This document shows, one piece after another, positions 52,983 to 62,005 of a DNA stretch of 64,000 nt. Location of the stretch: positions 62,001-126,000 of the forward strand of contig NZ_FWZT01000007.1 in NCBI RefSeq assembly GCF_900177345.1, written 5' to 3'. Source of the stretch: Pseudobacteriovorax antillogorgiicola. GTDB taxonomy: Bacteria; Bdellovibrionota_B; Oligoflexia; Oligoflexales; Oligoflexaceae. Numbering within the stretch: position 1 is the first letter of the stretch; every line of letters begins with the position of its first letter. The translations under genes and the position numbers were made by a program. The notes below the pieces were generated by a model. The model searched no databases. It was not told where the DNA came from and worked only from the letters and a program-made list of their open reading frames with translations.

Positions 52983-53834
52983 ATGCAAGAACTCAAGAGT
53001 ATTTATGAAATCACCAAGAATTTTGATGGGTTTCTTTTTGATGCCTATGGCGTTTTGGTTGATGAGCAAGGGCTGCTAGAAGGGGCCACAGAGCTGCTTT
53101 CCCACCTTGAGAGCATCGGCAAACCGTTTTGGATGCTCACCAATGGTAGCTCCAAAACGGTCGCTGACACAGTCAAAAGATACAGGAACATGGGCTTACC
53201 CTTCTCTGTGGATAATGTTATCACCTCGGGAGCTTTGCTCTCTGATTGCTTGGATCAGCTGACAGAGCCTGGGCAGGCTATCGGTGTTCTGGGTACCGAA
53301 GGCTCTCATCAGCTAGTGCGTGATGCAGGCCGATGTCCGGTAGCTATTACGGAGTCAAAGGATTTTGATATTTTGGTGATAGCGAATCAGACCGACTACG
53401 ACTTTGTTCCGGCTTTGGATGCCGCTCTCAGTTTAGCCATTGATCGCATCGATCGTGGTTTGAACTTTACGGTTGTTTTAACCAATCCTGACCTTTTCTA
53501 CCCTAAGGGAGAAAATCGATTTGGAATCACAGCAGGCAGCGTCTCCTTGATTTTGGAAGAGTGCCTAAAGCTTCGCTATGGCTCACTGCCTCCAAATCGT
53601 ATTATAAAGCTTGGTAAACCATTTCCCCCTATGTTTCGAGAAGCAGAACGCCGTGCTGGTAGCAAGCGGCTAGTGATGGTTGGTGATCAGATCTATACAG
53701 ATATTAAGGGGGCGAATGACTATGGCTTTCAATCGGTTCTGGTAGCTACAGGCTTAACTGGTCGGGAGATGCTAGACAGCCTAGACGATTCTTTAAAACC
53801 AAGCTACTTCGTTAATCATCTGAAAGAGTCTTAA
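52983..53834 (+). CDS. HAD-superfamily phosphatase, NagD-like
   Basis: 283 residues. Type IIA HAD hydrolase: FLFDAYGVLVDE (nucleophile Asp and second Asp replaced by Tyr-context DAYG, see below), LTNGSSKT (motif II), GKPFPPMF (motif III Lys) and MVGDQIYTDIKGA (motif IV). The first motif reads DAYGVL, where NagD usually has DxDGVL; the second Asp is Tyr, so the catalytic acid is altered. Predicted to act on small phosphates, such as nucleotides or PLP, with reduced certainty. It starts 1 nt before the pdxA gene ends its spacing, in one operon with pdxA and the UvrA-like gene. Confidence 0.75.
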   Translation: MQELKSIYEITKNFDGFLFDAYGVLVDEQGLLEGATELLSHLESIGKPFWMLTNGSSKTVADTVKRYRNMGLPFSVDNVITSGALLSDCLDQLTEPGQAIGVLGTEGSHQLVRDAGRCPVAITESKDFDILVIANQTDYDFVPALDAALSLAIDRIDRGLNFTVVLTNPDLFYPKGENRFGITAGSVSLILEECLKLRYGSLPPNRIIKLGKPFPPMFREAERRAGSKRLVMVGDQIYTDIKGANDYGFQSVLVATGLTGREMLDSLDDSLKPSYFVNHLKES

Positions 53835-53835
53835 G

Positions 53836-54825
53836 ATGTTGCTCGTTACATTGGGAGATCCCTACAGCATCAATATAGAAGCCCTTGGCGAGCTTTTGCC
53901 GCGGATACCAGATAAGGTGCCTGTGGTTCTTGTGGGCAGCTTTTCCCAATGGGAATATCAGTGCCAGCAGTTTCAAATATCACTTGCGGTAAAAATGATC
54001 CAATCTTGGAGTGATCTGACCGATAAGGGCATCCATTTCCTCAATGTGGGACCAGAACTGCCCCGAGTCAACCCTAGAGAATTAACGGACCAGCAGCGTG
54101 GAGGCGTAGCTGTTGCTGCCCTAGAAAGCTTGCGATCCTTTCCTAAGATGCAAAATACTGCTGTACTGACCTGCCCCATCGATAAGTATGCCTGCCAACA
54201 AGCTGGCTTCCGGTTCCCAGGGCAAACTGAATTTTTCGAAGATCTTGCTGGTGAAAGGGGTGTCATGATCCTCGCAGGACCCAGTCTAAGAGTAGCTTTA
54301 GTCACCAATCACCTTGCGCTTCGTGACGTAGCTCCTCATATCAATGAGTCTTTGATTGTCAAGAAGTTTGAGCTTTTTTCAAAGACCTTATCGAGAATTT
54401 TTAAAATCAAGTCTCCTCGGATTGCCGTTGTGGGGTTGAATCCACATTGTGGCGATCAAGGTATGTTTGGTGATGAAGACTACCGCGTCATCGCACCTGC
54501 CGTGTCGCGTCTGGAAAGTCATTCCGAGTACGAGCCTACGGGGCCAATACCCGCGGATACGGCTTTCTTTCATGGCTATCAGGGGCGTTTTGATGGAATT
54601 CTTGCGATGTATCATGATCAAGGCCTTGGGCCTTTGAAAACAGTGCATTTCTTTGATGCTGTGAATATCACAGGAGGCCTTGATTTTCTGAGAGTTTCTC
54701 CAGATCATGGTCCTGCAGCTGACAAATTTGGCCAGGGAACTGCGAATTGGGAAAGTTTTAGCGCAGCCTTGACCCATTGCCTTAGGTATCTTGGTTATGA
54801 GCCCAGTACACATAGAAGAGATTAA
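53836..54825 (+). CDS. pdxA: 4-hydroxythreonine-4-phosphate dehydrogenase
   Basis: NAD-dependent step of pyridoxal phosphate synthesis. 329 residues. Motifs: VTLGDPYSIN (family GDPxGI), VVGLNPHCGDQGMFG, GPIPADTAFF, MYHDQGLGPLK and DHGPAADKFG; these contain the metal His and substrate residues. Sequence is more divergent than E. coli PdxA, especially in the first 100 residues, and the usual GDPAGIGPE reads GDPYSINIE. It lies 1 nt behind the phosphatase and overlaps the UvrA-like start by 29 nt. Confidence 0.88.
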   Translation: MLLVTLGDPYSINIEALGELLPRIPDKVPVVLVGSFSQWEYQCQQFQISLAVKMIQSWSDLTDKGIHFLNVGPELPRVNPRELTDQQRGGVAVAALESLRSFPKMQNTAVLTCPIDKYACQQAGFRFPGQTEFFEDLAGERGVMILAGPSLRVALVTNHLALRDVAPHINESLIVKKFELFSKTLSRIFKIKSPRIAVVGLNPHCGDQGMFGDEDYRVIAPAVSRLESHSEYEPTGPIPADTAFFHGYQGRFDGILAMYHDQGLGPLKTVHFFDAVNITGGLDFLRVSPDHGPAADKFGQGTANWESFSAALTHCLRYLGYEPSTHRRD

Positions 54826-57259
54826 GATCACGCGAGCCAGTGAGCATAATCTTAAGAAACTTAACTTAAGCATTGCTCGTGGGCAGATTACGGTGATCAC
54901 TGGAGTCAGTGGTTCGGGAAAAAGTAGTCTGGCTTTCGACACTATTCTAGCGGAGTCCAATCGGCGTTTTTTTTATACCCTATCTCATTATACAAGGCAG
55001 TTTCTAGATTTAGGGTCTCGCCCTGCTATTGGCAGTATTAGTGGCTTGTCTCCGGCGATTGCCTTGGCTCAAAACGAGACTCAACCTTCGGTAAGAGCGT
55101 CGGTAGGGTCACTAACTGACATTTCTGAATTGTTAGGGGTGCTTTTTGCTCGGTTTGGCGAAGCGCACTGTCCCAAACACGATCAACCAACAAGCGGGAC
55201 AAGCCTGGAACAGATTGCCTCGCAGATCTTGGCACAACATGAGGGCAAGACGATCGGACTTTCCTCACCGTTTGTTGAACAAAAGAAGGGTAGTTTTAAG
55301 AAGCAGTTGCAGCAATTTTCGGCGAAAGGATATACACGGGCTTATATTGATGGCGAACTTGTATCGCTAAGCTCCACTCCTGAATTAGATCGAGAAAGCA
55401 AGCATGACATCAAGGTTATCGTCGACTATATTAAAGTCGCTAGCAGCAAACTCAAACGACTGCACAAATCTCTTGAAACGGTTATTCAAATGGGTGACGG
55501 CGTCGGAGAGTTATTTCTTTCTGATCAGACCGGTGCGGTCAAGTCTGATTTTTCGAAGTTCTCCACGAAAAACGGCTGCCCTAAGTGTGGATTCGCATGG
55601 CCTAAATTGGATTCTAGGTATTTTTCTGCCAACTCTTTAGGACGTTGTCAGGAATGTGATGGTCTCGGGTATCAAGAAACTGAGGATGAATTTGAAACCG
55701 TATCTTGTGCAGTTTGCCGTGGCACGGGACTACGTCGTGACCTAGAATCCATTCGATTCAAGGGAAAATCCCCGCTCGCGTTGCAACGGGAAACCATTCA
55801 TCAACTATATCAATTTTTTGACCAGTGCTTGCAGGAATCAGGCATTGAAAATCCAGCATTTATGCGAATTGCAGAGGAGATTCGTGATCACCTCAATCGT
55901 TTGGATAGGGTTGGCCTTGGTTATCTGCATCTTGCTCGGCGGATTCGGAGCCTTTCTGGTGGAGAAGCCCAGAGGGTGAGGCTAGCAGGAGTTCTGGCTG
56001 AGAATTTGAGAGGTGTTCTCTATGTGTTGGACGAGCCAAGCCAAGGTTTGAGCGATAGCGAACTCAATCAGCTATGGGCTGCTATCGAAAAGCTGAAGAG
56101 CCAAGGCAATACAGTGATTATCGTCGATCACGACGAAACAATTATCCGTCGCGCTGATTGGATTATTGACTTGGGCCCTGAAGGAGGTGCTCGTGGTGGT
56201 CAGATCATGGCTAAGTTTAAACCCAGCAGCGCTAGCGACTTTCAAAATGATTCTCTGACAGCACGCTACCTAGTGCAAACTCAATCTCAAACCACAACAT
56301 TAGAGAAGCCTAGAAAGACCGATGGCTGGCTCCGTGTGATCAAGCCTAGGGTTAACAATCTTCATCTAGATAAGGTCAATTTCCCTTTAGAGTCATTCAC
56401 GGTTGTGAGTGGAGTCAGTGGTGCTGGCAAGAGCAGCTTGGTGATTGAGGCCCTCTATCATAATATCTATCGCTATCTTTCCGATCAGCCATTGCTAGCT
56501 TGCGAGGAGATCCAGGGTCTCGACCAGATTGAAGAAGTGATTTTAGTTGATCGGCGACCAATTGCAAAATCAAGTGTCAGCATGCCAGCGACTTACCTTG
56601 ATGTATTTACCGATCTTCGCAAGTTTTATGGAAAGTTACCAGACGCACAGATCTATGGCTTGCAAATGCGGGACTTCTCCTTGTCCGTTGATGGTGGACG
56701 GTGCCCAGAGTGCAAAGGGCGCGGCGTTCTTTCGCTAAGCATGAAGTTTTTAGCTGATGCACGTGTGACTTGCCCCATTTGTCAGGGGCAACGCTACAAG
56801 CCTGAAGTCTTGCAGGTAGAATATCGTGGCCTCAACTTGTCACAGGTGCTCGACTTAACGATTGACGAAGCCATCGATCACTTTCAAACTTTTTCTCGCA
56901 TTACCAAGAGGCTTAAACCTGCTCAGGAGCTTGGGCTTGGCTATCTGAAGTTGGGCCAACCAAGCAGTAGTTTGTCAGGAGGTGAATCCCAACGTCTCAA
57001 GCTTGTACCAATTCTGTTTAGAAATATGTCTCAGGGCTCAATTTTGATCATGGATGAACCTACCACCGGGTTGCATTTCAAGGACGTTGAACGGCTTCTC
57101 GTTCAGTGTCAAAAACTAACAGAGAAGGGTGTTACCTTGATCGTGATCGAACATAGTGCGGCTGTAAAATCCGCTGCCGACTGGCTTGTGGAGCTGGGCC
57201 CGGGGGCTGCAGCAGAAGGAGGCGGGTTAGTTTTCGAGGGTTATCGGCCATATAACTAA
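54797..57259 (+). CDS. UvrA-family excinuclease ATPase, divergent
   Basis: About 820 residues, shorter than canonical UvrA (about 940). Two ABC ATPase modules: GVSGSGKSSLAFDTI and GVSGAGKSSLVIEA (Walker A), LSGGEAQRVRLAG and LSGGESQRLKLV (signatures), and DEPSQGLS and DEPTTGLH (Walker B). Zn fingers are seen (CPKCGFAW...CQEC; CPECKGRG...CPICQG). A UvrB-binding-type domain is present (about 130-245). The first module's DEPSQGLSD is atypical. It may be the main UvrA or a paralogue. Start ATG 54797 (TTG 54791 possible) overlaps pdxA. Confidence 0.85.
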   Translation: MSPVHIEEIKITRASEHNLKKLNLSIARGQITVITGVSGSGKSSLAFDTILAESNRRFFYTLSHYTRQFLDLGSRPAIGSISGLSPAIALAQNETQPSVRASVGSLTDISELLGVLFARFGEAHCPKHDQPTSGTSLEQIASQILAQHEGKTIGLSSPFVEQKKGSFKKQLQQFSAKGYTRAYIDGELVSLSSTPELDRESKHDIKVIVDYIKVASSKLKRLHKSLETVIQMGDGVGELFLSDQTGAVKSDFSKFSTKNGCPKCGFAWPKLDSRYFSANSLGRCQECDGLGYQETEDEFETVSCAVCRGTGLRRDLESIRFKGKSPLALQRETIHQLYQFFDQCLQESGIENPAFMRIAEEIRDHLNRLDRVGLGYLHLARRIRSLSGGEAQRVRLAGVLAENLRGVLYVLDEPSQGLSDSELNQLWAAIEKLKSQGNTVIIVDHDETIIRRADWIIDLGPEGGARGGQIMAKFKPSSASDFQNDSLTARYLVQTQSQTTTLEKPRKTDGWLRVIKPRVNNLHLDKVNFPLESFTVVSGVSGAGKSSLVIEALYHNIYRYLSDQPLLACEEIQGLDQIEEVILVDRRPIAKSSVSMPATYLDVFTDLRKFYGKLPDAQIYGLQMRDFSLSVDGGRCPECKGRGVLSLSMKFLADARVTCPICQGQRYKPEVLQVEYRGLNLSQVLDLTIDEAIDHFQTFSRITKRLKPAQELGLGYLKLGQPSSSLSGGESQRLKLVPILFRNMSQGSILIMDEPTTGLHFKDVERLLVQCQKLTEKGVTLIVIEHSAAVKSAADWLVELGPGAAAEGGGLVFEGYRPYN

Positions 57260-57309
57260 TTGAAAATACGAGGTCTATCCGTCAAATTTTACCATATGTT
57301 CAAAAGTGC

Positions 57310-57337
57310 TTGCAATGTTGTGCAGTGGTGGCATAAT
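57310..57337 (+). promoter_or_regulatory. Candidate sigma-70 promoter of the lipoprotein gene
   Basis: TTGCAA (57310-57315), 16-nt spacer and CATAAT (57332-57337), about 80 nt before the ATG at 57418. Confidence 0.5.
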
Positions 57338-57417
57338 GACCGCCACGAAACAAATTGACTTAGTAAATATAACTAAGAAGTTATTACTAGCACAAATAGA
57401 ACAATGGAGACCTACGT

Positions 57418-58269
57418 ATGCGTTTCATCCTAATCGCATGGGCTAGCAGTTTACTATTAGCAAGCTGTGGCACCAAGGATAGCAAAGACTCAAACCCACC
57501 CGTAAACCCTAACCAGTGTGGCTATAACTCCGATAACATCTGCTCAGACGACTGGTTCAACAATCGAGATGGCGATCCATTCGACCCTACCGATCCTGGT
57601 AACCAAAACCCATTTCCCCCTATCCCTGGTGAAGATGATGATGACGATCATGATGGTAAATACGGACCAAGCAAATCAACTCTTCGACTCGTTTCTGTAG
57701 AGTCCTTCGCTAATTTAAAGCGTCTAAGTAATGGTAATACGATGAACGATGGCCGTTGCCATGTTCGTGTTGATGTCAACGGTCGTGAAATCCGTGTTCG
57801 AGTCCAGCGAACTGAGATGAAAAACAAGCAAGTTGGCCTTGGTAAGTCTCGTTCATGTCTTGTTAACCTTGGCCTTCGCTATCGTCAAGGTTACAGCTTT
57901 TCAGTATCAAGAATCTATATGGATCTCCTCACTGATCTTGAGCGCAAGGCCAATGGTTTCTTTGCTCTTGATTACCGCGTGCAAAGCCGTGGCTCTGAGC
58001 TAGAATATCGCAAGGAAGTTTATGGTCCTGAGCGAACTCGTCACGATCTAAAGCTCACACCCAAGAAAAACCGTTGGTCGTCTTGCCAAGGACGTGAGAA
58101 TCTTGGTCTTTCAACCTACTTTGAGACCAACTATAAAAACTATCCCCGTGGATCAGCAGAGTGGCAATCAGCTTTGCAAGAGAAAAATTATGGTAACAAT
58201 CGCTTTGGCGACCTATACCTAGAAGAAGGCGAGTATCGTATCAAGCTTAAGTGGCAACGCTGTAGCTAG
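57418..58269 (+). CDS. Predicted lipoprotein of unknown function
   Basis: 283 residues with signal peptide and lipobox LLASC (Cys 19). A flexible Asn/Pro/Asp-rich segment (about 25-85, including GEDDDDDHDGK) precedes a globular part (about 90-283) with many Arg and Lys and a few Cys (SRSCLVNLG, RWSSCQG, KLKWQRCS). The acidic run may bind Ca2+. ATG with GGAG upstream; its own promoter and a strong terminator make it monocistronic. No family recognised. Confidence 0.7.
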   Translation: MRFILIAWASSLLLASCGTKDSKDSNPPVNPNQCGYNSDNICSDDWFNNRDGDPFDPTDPGNQNPFPPIPGEDDDDDHDGKYGPSKSTLRLVSVESFANLKRLSNGNTMNDGRCHVRVDVNGREIRVRVQRTEMKNKQVGLGKSRSCLVNLGLRYRQGYSFSVSRIYMDLLTDLERKANGFFALDYRVQSRGSELEYRKEVYGPERTRHDLKLTPKKNRWSSCQGRENLGLSTYFETNYKNYPRGSAEWQSALQEKNYGNNRFGDLYLEEGEYRIKLKWQRCS

Positions 58270-58273
58270 TCTT

Positions 58274-58295
58274 GGGGAGCGTAAGCTCCCTTTTT
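58274..58295 (+). terminator. Intrinsic terminator of the lipoprotein gene
   Basis: GGGAGC and GCTCCC form a 6-bp stem with a GTAA loop, followed by TTTTT, immediately after the stop codon. Confidence 0.88.
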
Positions 58296-58479
58296 CATTG
58301 TTATTTCTTCCCAATCTAGAGTCCCTCCATACTGTCCATCGTGTAAGAATTCTAGACATCTGCTCCGGTCTTTGGCGCTTTTTTTGGGAATAGCTAAATG
58401 ATTTTGTAGGTTTGGCTTGGCCTAGTCCTTGCTTAACATAGGACGGAATGCTGTTGTTGTGGATGTTGTTGAGGTTGTT

Positions 58480-59079
58480 ATGCAGAAGAAGTTTTTCCAG
58501 AACCTAAGGGCTCTCGCTTATGGCTTGCCCACCTTACTTTATGTTTTCACTACTTGCCTTGCAGTGATTGTTTTGCTTGCGGCGAAACACGATTACGATG
58601 CACGCCAGGTGTTCGAGGGTCGATCTGCAGATATTCTTGTAGTTCCTCCTGAATCAGCACCTGAGCTTAGCCAAGAGAGCGTTGATATTGCTTTGGCTTT
58701 GTTCAATATTCAAATACCAGCGGGTACCAAACACCCGACTTTCGACCCTAATCTCCAAGATCGTGGCCTTACCACCCTTCGTGGATGGGGCAGCAAGCTT
58801 GAAGTAACTGTTGGTCCTGCGGCATTCGAAAGCTGGGGGCTTCTTGGGTCAACTCTTGCTCACGAACTTGAAGTACACTGCCGGCAAAGCTTCACTTTGA
58901 TTCGAGCTTTAGACCTTCTAGGGCTTGACGGAACTTTGATGGCTGAGCGTGAAGCATACTTGCACGAGTTAAATAATGCGGGCCGCTTTCATCTTGGTCA
59001 GATCGAGCGTGAGAATATTCAAGCGACGATGGACTTTTACTATCCTGTTCAAGATGAAGATACTTTGAGCGCACGCTAA
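58480..59079 (+). CDS. Membrane-anchored protein with zincin-like HExxH motif
   Basis: About 199 residues. One N-terminal membrane helix (about 14-34), then an extracytoplasmic domain with STLAHELEVHCRQSF; H128-E129-x2-x-H133 fits a metalloprotease HExxH, and MAEREAYLHEL downstream could give the third ligand (Glu). No known family comes to mind. ATG 58480 follows GAGG by 6 nt; a TTG at 58429 is in frame, but the upstream Val-rich codons look non-coding. Alone on the plus strand, next to a convergent operon. Confidence 0.7.
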   Translation: MQKKFFQNLRALAYGLPTLLYVFTTCLAVIVLLAAKHDYDARQVFEGRSADILVVPPESAPELSQESVDIALALFNIQIPAGTKHPTFDPNLQDRGLTTLRGWGSKLEVTVGPAAFESWGLLGSTLAHELEVHCRQSFTLIRALDLLGLDGTLMAEREAYLHELNNAGRFHLGQIERENIQATMDFYYPVQDEDTLSAR

Positions 59080-59096
59080 GACACTTTGAGAATATT

Positions 59097-59128
59097 GCAT
59101 GGCTAAGCTCTTATGAAGTTAGCCATGC
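59097..59128. terminator. Hairpin between convergent genes
   Basis: GCATGGCTAA and TTAGCCATGC (10 bp each) surround a 12-nt loop. It lies across the end of the minus-strand rhodanese-like gene and 18 nt after the plus-strand gene. No long T-run, but its position suits a bidirectional terminator. Confidence 0.6.
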
Positions 59129-59588
59129 CTCCCTTCAGATACCGCGCTTGCGTCACACCCATCTCTCTAAGGTACAGACTCCCTGTAAACCCGTCGCGAT
59201 CCTCGCTACCCAGTACCAGAACTGGCCCTTTCTTACTATCAGAGACTAAAGACTTCAAAAGGTCAACTGTCATTGGCACTAAGTTTTTTTCAGTATGTGG
59301 GAACTCCTGACGTCGGTTTTCCGTTCGGATATCAACCTTAAGATTTATTTGATCCCTTTGCCATTCATCAAGTGAACAGCTTGAATTTTGTACTAAGGAG
59401 AAAATCGAGCTAAGTCGATTTTCAAACTCAGGCCATGAAATCTGATAGGCTTCGGTAATATCAAAAAGTGTCATGTCATCAGCGAAGGGCTTCAATGAGC
59501 ATGGAACTGCAAAGGCCTGCTCGATGATGTGCTCAAAGTGAGGTATGGAAACTGTAGAAACCAATGTCTCTTTACGAATGGGGAACAT
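59103..59588 (-). CDS. Rhodanese-like domain protein without active-site Cys
   Basis: 161 residues. The C-terminal 80 follow the rhodanese fold: KVDIRTENRRQEFPHT (CH2A-like), PVLVLGSEDRDGFTGSLYLREMG and YLKGGMANF. At the position of the catalytic Cys the sequence reads LGSEDRDG, so no sulfur transfer is expected. The first 80 residues match nothing I know. ATG overlaps the end of the gamma-carbonic-anhydrase-like gene by 17 nt. Last gene of the six-gene minus operon. Confidence 0.65.
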   Translation of the reverse strand: MFPIRKETLVSTVSIPHFEHIIEQAFAVPCSLKPFADDMTLFDITEAYQISWPEFENRLSSIFSLVQNSSCSLDEWQRDQINLKVDIRTENRRQEFPHTEKNLVPMTVDLLKSLVSDSKKGPVLVLGSEDRDGFTGSLYLREMGVTQARYLKGGMANFIRA

Positions 59589-60105
59589 AATGGCTCTTAT
59601 AATCCAGGTAGTAGTCCACTGATGTCTTCAAGAATTTTAGCTCATCGTCGGTCAAGGCTCTGACAGCCTTCCCTGGAGTGCCCTTTATTAGGGATTCAGG
59701 TGGATAACTCTTGCCAGGTGGAACCAGAGTTCCGGCGCCGATCAAACACCGTTCGCCAATCTTTGCGCCATCCATGATGATAGCGCCCATCCCGACCAGG
59801 CAGCCATTTCCGATTTCACAGCCATGGATCACAGCACCATGACCAATAGTTACATCATCACCAATAATCGATGCGTGCTTGCTGTTAGTTACGTGGATCA
59901 CGGTACCATCCTGGACGTTACTTCGCTCACCGATTCGGATATAGTAACAATCACCCCGTGCTACGGTATTAAACCAAAAACTACTATCTCGACCGACTTC
60001 CAGGTCGCCAATGAGTTGCGCACCAGAGGCTGCAAACACCCCTTCGGCAAGCTTCGGTGTTTTACCCTTATAAGGTAGAAGATTAGATCCTGGCATCAGA
60101 TACAT
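59572..60105 (-). CDS. Gamma-carbonic-anhydrase-family hexapeptide-repeat protein
   Basis: About 177 residues of left-handed beta-helix repeats. Metal ligands are in NVQDGTVIHVTN and IGHGAVIHGCEIG, typical of the gamma-CA/PaaY/YrdA group. ATG 60105 follows AGGAG by 6 nt, 2 nt after the nnrD stop; longer upstream codons do not fit. Annotated members include carbonic anhydrases and proteins of uncertain function, so activity cannot be deduced. Co-transcribed with nnrD and the rhodanese-like gene. Confidence 0.87.
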   Translation of the reverse strand: MYLMPGSNLLPYKGKTPKLAEGVFAASGAQLIGDLEVGRDSSFWFNTVARGDCYYIRIGERSNVQDGTVIHVTNSKHASIIGDDVTIGHGAVIHGCEIGNGCLVGMGAIIMDGAKIGERCLIGAGTLVPPGKSYPPESLIKGTPGKAVRALTDDELKFLKTSVDYYLDYKSHYVPHS

Positions 60106-60107
60106 GG

Positions 60108-61754
60108 CTAGCTCCTGAACGAAATATCCCAAGTGCCCAAGTTGCTGCAGATGTCTTCTGGAATAATCTCTTTCCCGGTATCCTGCAGCTTTTGACATGT
60201 GTAGTGCATGTGACATTGGGCTAATGGAGCAATAACCCATGAGGGCAGGCTTGTCAAAGCCAAGGCTGTGCAGATCCCTGCTAGCACGTCACCAGATCCC
60301 GCCTTGCCAAGGGAATTATTGGCCTGGCTATAACAAGGAAAGTGATGAGGCAGCTCCGGACTCACTATTACTGGGCTGGCGGATTTATAGAAAATCGAAA
60401 CGCCCAGGTTGTTGCAGGTTTCTTGGAGTTGTTCAAAATCAGCCAATGTTTTAGGGGCATCTGGTGTAAGACCCATTTTGATCAACTCCCCAGGGTGGGG
60501 TGTGAGCAGAGTTTTTTCGGGAAGCAGCCGAGTTGGTTTGAGTCGTTCCCCAAGTTGATGAAGCGCTCCAGCGTCGAGAACTAAGGACAGACCTTGCCTT
60601 TGCAACCTTGCGAGAGTTTCAAGGTCGCCACTTTGAAACGGGCTCGTCACCATGCCTGGTCCAATCAGCAGGGCTTTCACCCGACGTTGCTCTACAAATT
60701 TTGAAATAGCTGCGATGTCGAGATGGTCACCCTTGAAAAAATTCTGGTGAGTTAGAGCTAGTGGGCTTCGGGCCATGACTGTTTCCACAGGGTGGGGAGT
60801 GGCCAAAGAAACCCAGCCAGCACCAGCCCTAGCTGCACTTACAGCTGCCATCATCGGAGCCCCGAACCCAAGTGAGCTGCCTCCGATCACGAGAACATGG
60901 CCGCGCTCGAACTTATGAGCATCAATTGCTAGCCCCCGCCAAGGGTTGATCCTAGCTAGTGCTTCAGGGGCAAGCTCCCATAGTTGGTGCTTGGTTTTGG
61001 CTAGGCTTTGGTCCACAGCTTCTTTAGAAAAGCCGATGTCGAACACTAGAGTCTCACCACAGTAACGAGCTGCAGGATAAATCCTGTGCGCAGCCTTGGA
61101 GGCGCCGAATGTTACGGTAATATCAGCCGGTAATGGGGGTGCTTCCCCTGACCAGCAATCGCCGTCCATACCTGAGGGCAGGTCGATAGAAATGACAGTT
61201 CCGTTGAGCTGGGATGCTTTTTGAAGGCAAGATTTATAAAGGCCCTCTCGTAGAGAGCCACGAATGCCAATTCCTAAAACCCCGTCCAAGATCAAAGGCT
61301 TTGATGGTAGGGGCAGGCCACTTTGAAAGTCATGGGGAGAGACTCGTCGGATATTAAGCTCGTCGAGGCTTTGACCTTGGGTCGATCGATCTGGAGTTTG
61401 ATCTTTGAAATCGTTCAAAATATCGATTACCAGTACCGAGTACCCCCACAGGTGAAGGTAACGGCTGGCAACCAGAGCGTCACCACCATTGTTGCCGGGG
61501 CCAGCAAGAACTACGATCAGTTGTCCTGGCCGGCATCGAGCCGCGGCGACTACAGCGACCTTACGACCAGCACACTCCATAAGTGAAAGAGAGGGAATTT
61601 TAAATTCAGATATGCTCGCCCGGTCAACGTTTTTAGCGGAGGCGACCGACCAGATAGGCTTGCCGACGTGAGGCAGTTCGATGCTGTCCCTGTTATTTAT
61701 CGACGCTGCCTCCAGCCTTCTCGATGACTTTGATGATTTTTTGTGTGACTTCAC
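60108..61754 (-). CDS. nnrD: Bifunctional NAD(P)H-hydrate repair enzyme (epimerase/dehydratase)
   Basis: Repairs damaged NADH/NADPH hydrates. 548 residues. N-terminal YjeF epimerase half: LMECAGRKVAV, VLAGPGNNGGDALVASR and SIDLPSGMDGD. C-terminal ADP-dependent dehydratase half: GHVLVIGGS, LIGPGMV, LVLDAGALHQL, LLTPHPGEL and GKAGSGDVLAGI. GTG 61754 is tentative (AAGG upstream) and overlaps the 61693 gene by 62 nt; the first 30 residues are poorly conserved. Size matches E. coli NnrD (515). Confidence 0.93.
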   Translation of the reverse strand: MKSHKKSSKSSRRLEAASINNRDSIELPHVGKPIWSVASAKNVDRASISEFKIPSLSLMECAGRKVAVVAAARCRPGQLIVVLAGPGNNGGDALVASRYLHLWGYSVLVIDILNDFKDQTPDRSTQGQSLDELNIRRVSPHDFQSGLPLPSKPLILDGVLGIGIRGSLREGLYKSCLQKASQLNGTVISIDLPSGMDGDCWSGEAPPLPADITVTFGASKAAHRIYPAARYCGETLVFDIGFSKEAVDQSLAKTKHQLWELAPEALARINPWRGLAIDAHKFERGHVLVIGGSSLGFGAPMMAAVSAARAGAGWVSLATPHPVETVMARSPLALTHQNFFKGDHLDIAAISKFVEQRRVKALLIGPGMVTSPFQSGDLETLARLQRQGLSLVLDAGALHQLGERLKPTRLLPEKTLLTPHPGELIKMGLTPDAPKTLADFEQLQETCNNLGVSIFYKSASPVIVSPELPHHFPCYSQANNSLGKAGSGDVLAGICTALALTSLPSWVIAPLAQCHMHYTCQKLQDTGKEIIPEDICSNLGTWDISFRS

Positions 61755-61992
61755 CTTTAAGAGCCTTATGAGCGAGAGCGATCTTCTCCTTGGTTAAGGT
61801 GAAGGTGCTGCCTTCAGATGCGGACTGGCGGCTAAAGTGTAGGGTTGACTTGCCAAGCTTAGATAGAGTGACGGTAAGGTCATCGCCGTTGATCTCAAAG
61901 CTCACAATCTTGCTGAGGGCTCGCTCACCCATAGCATCCTTTAGGTTATCGACGACTGTTTTCGTTTCCGATTCAGGAAAGGTAATTTTCAC
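61693..61992 (-). CDS. Small conserved-looking protein of unknown function
   Basis: 99 residues, no signal peptide or membrane segment. It has a beta-rich first half (MKITFPESETKTVVDNL, FEINGDDLTVTLSKLG) and a C-terminal helix (EVTQKIIKVIEKAGG). GTG start with GGGAG 7 nt upstream. It sits in the minus operon between the 62006 gene and nnrD, overlapping nnrD's start. Codon order and SD support a real gene; no family recognised. Confidence 0.6.
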   Translation of the reverse strand: MKITFPESETKTVVDNLKDAMGERALSKIVSFEINGDDLTVTLSKLGKSTLHFSRQSASEGSTFTLTKEKIALAHKALKGEVTQKIIKVIEKAGGSVDK

Positions 61993-62005
61993 GTTTTAGC
62001 TCCCT

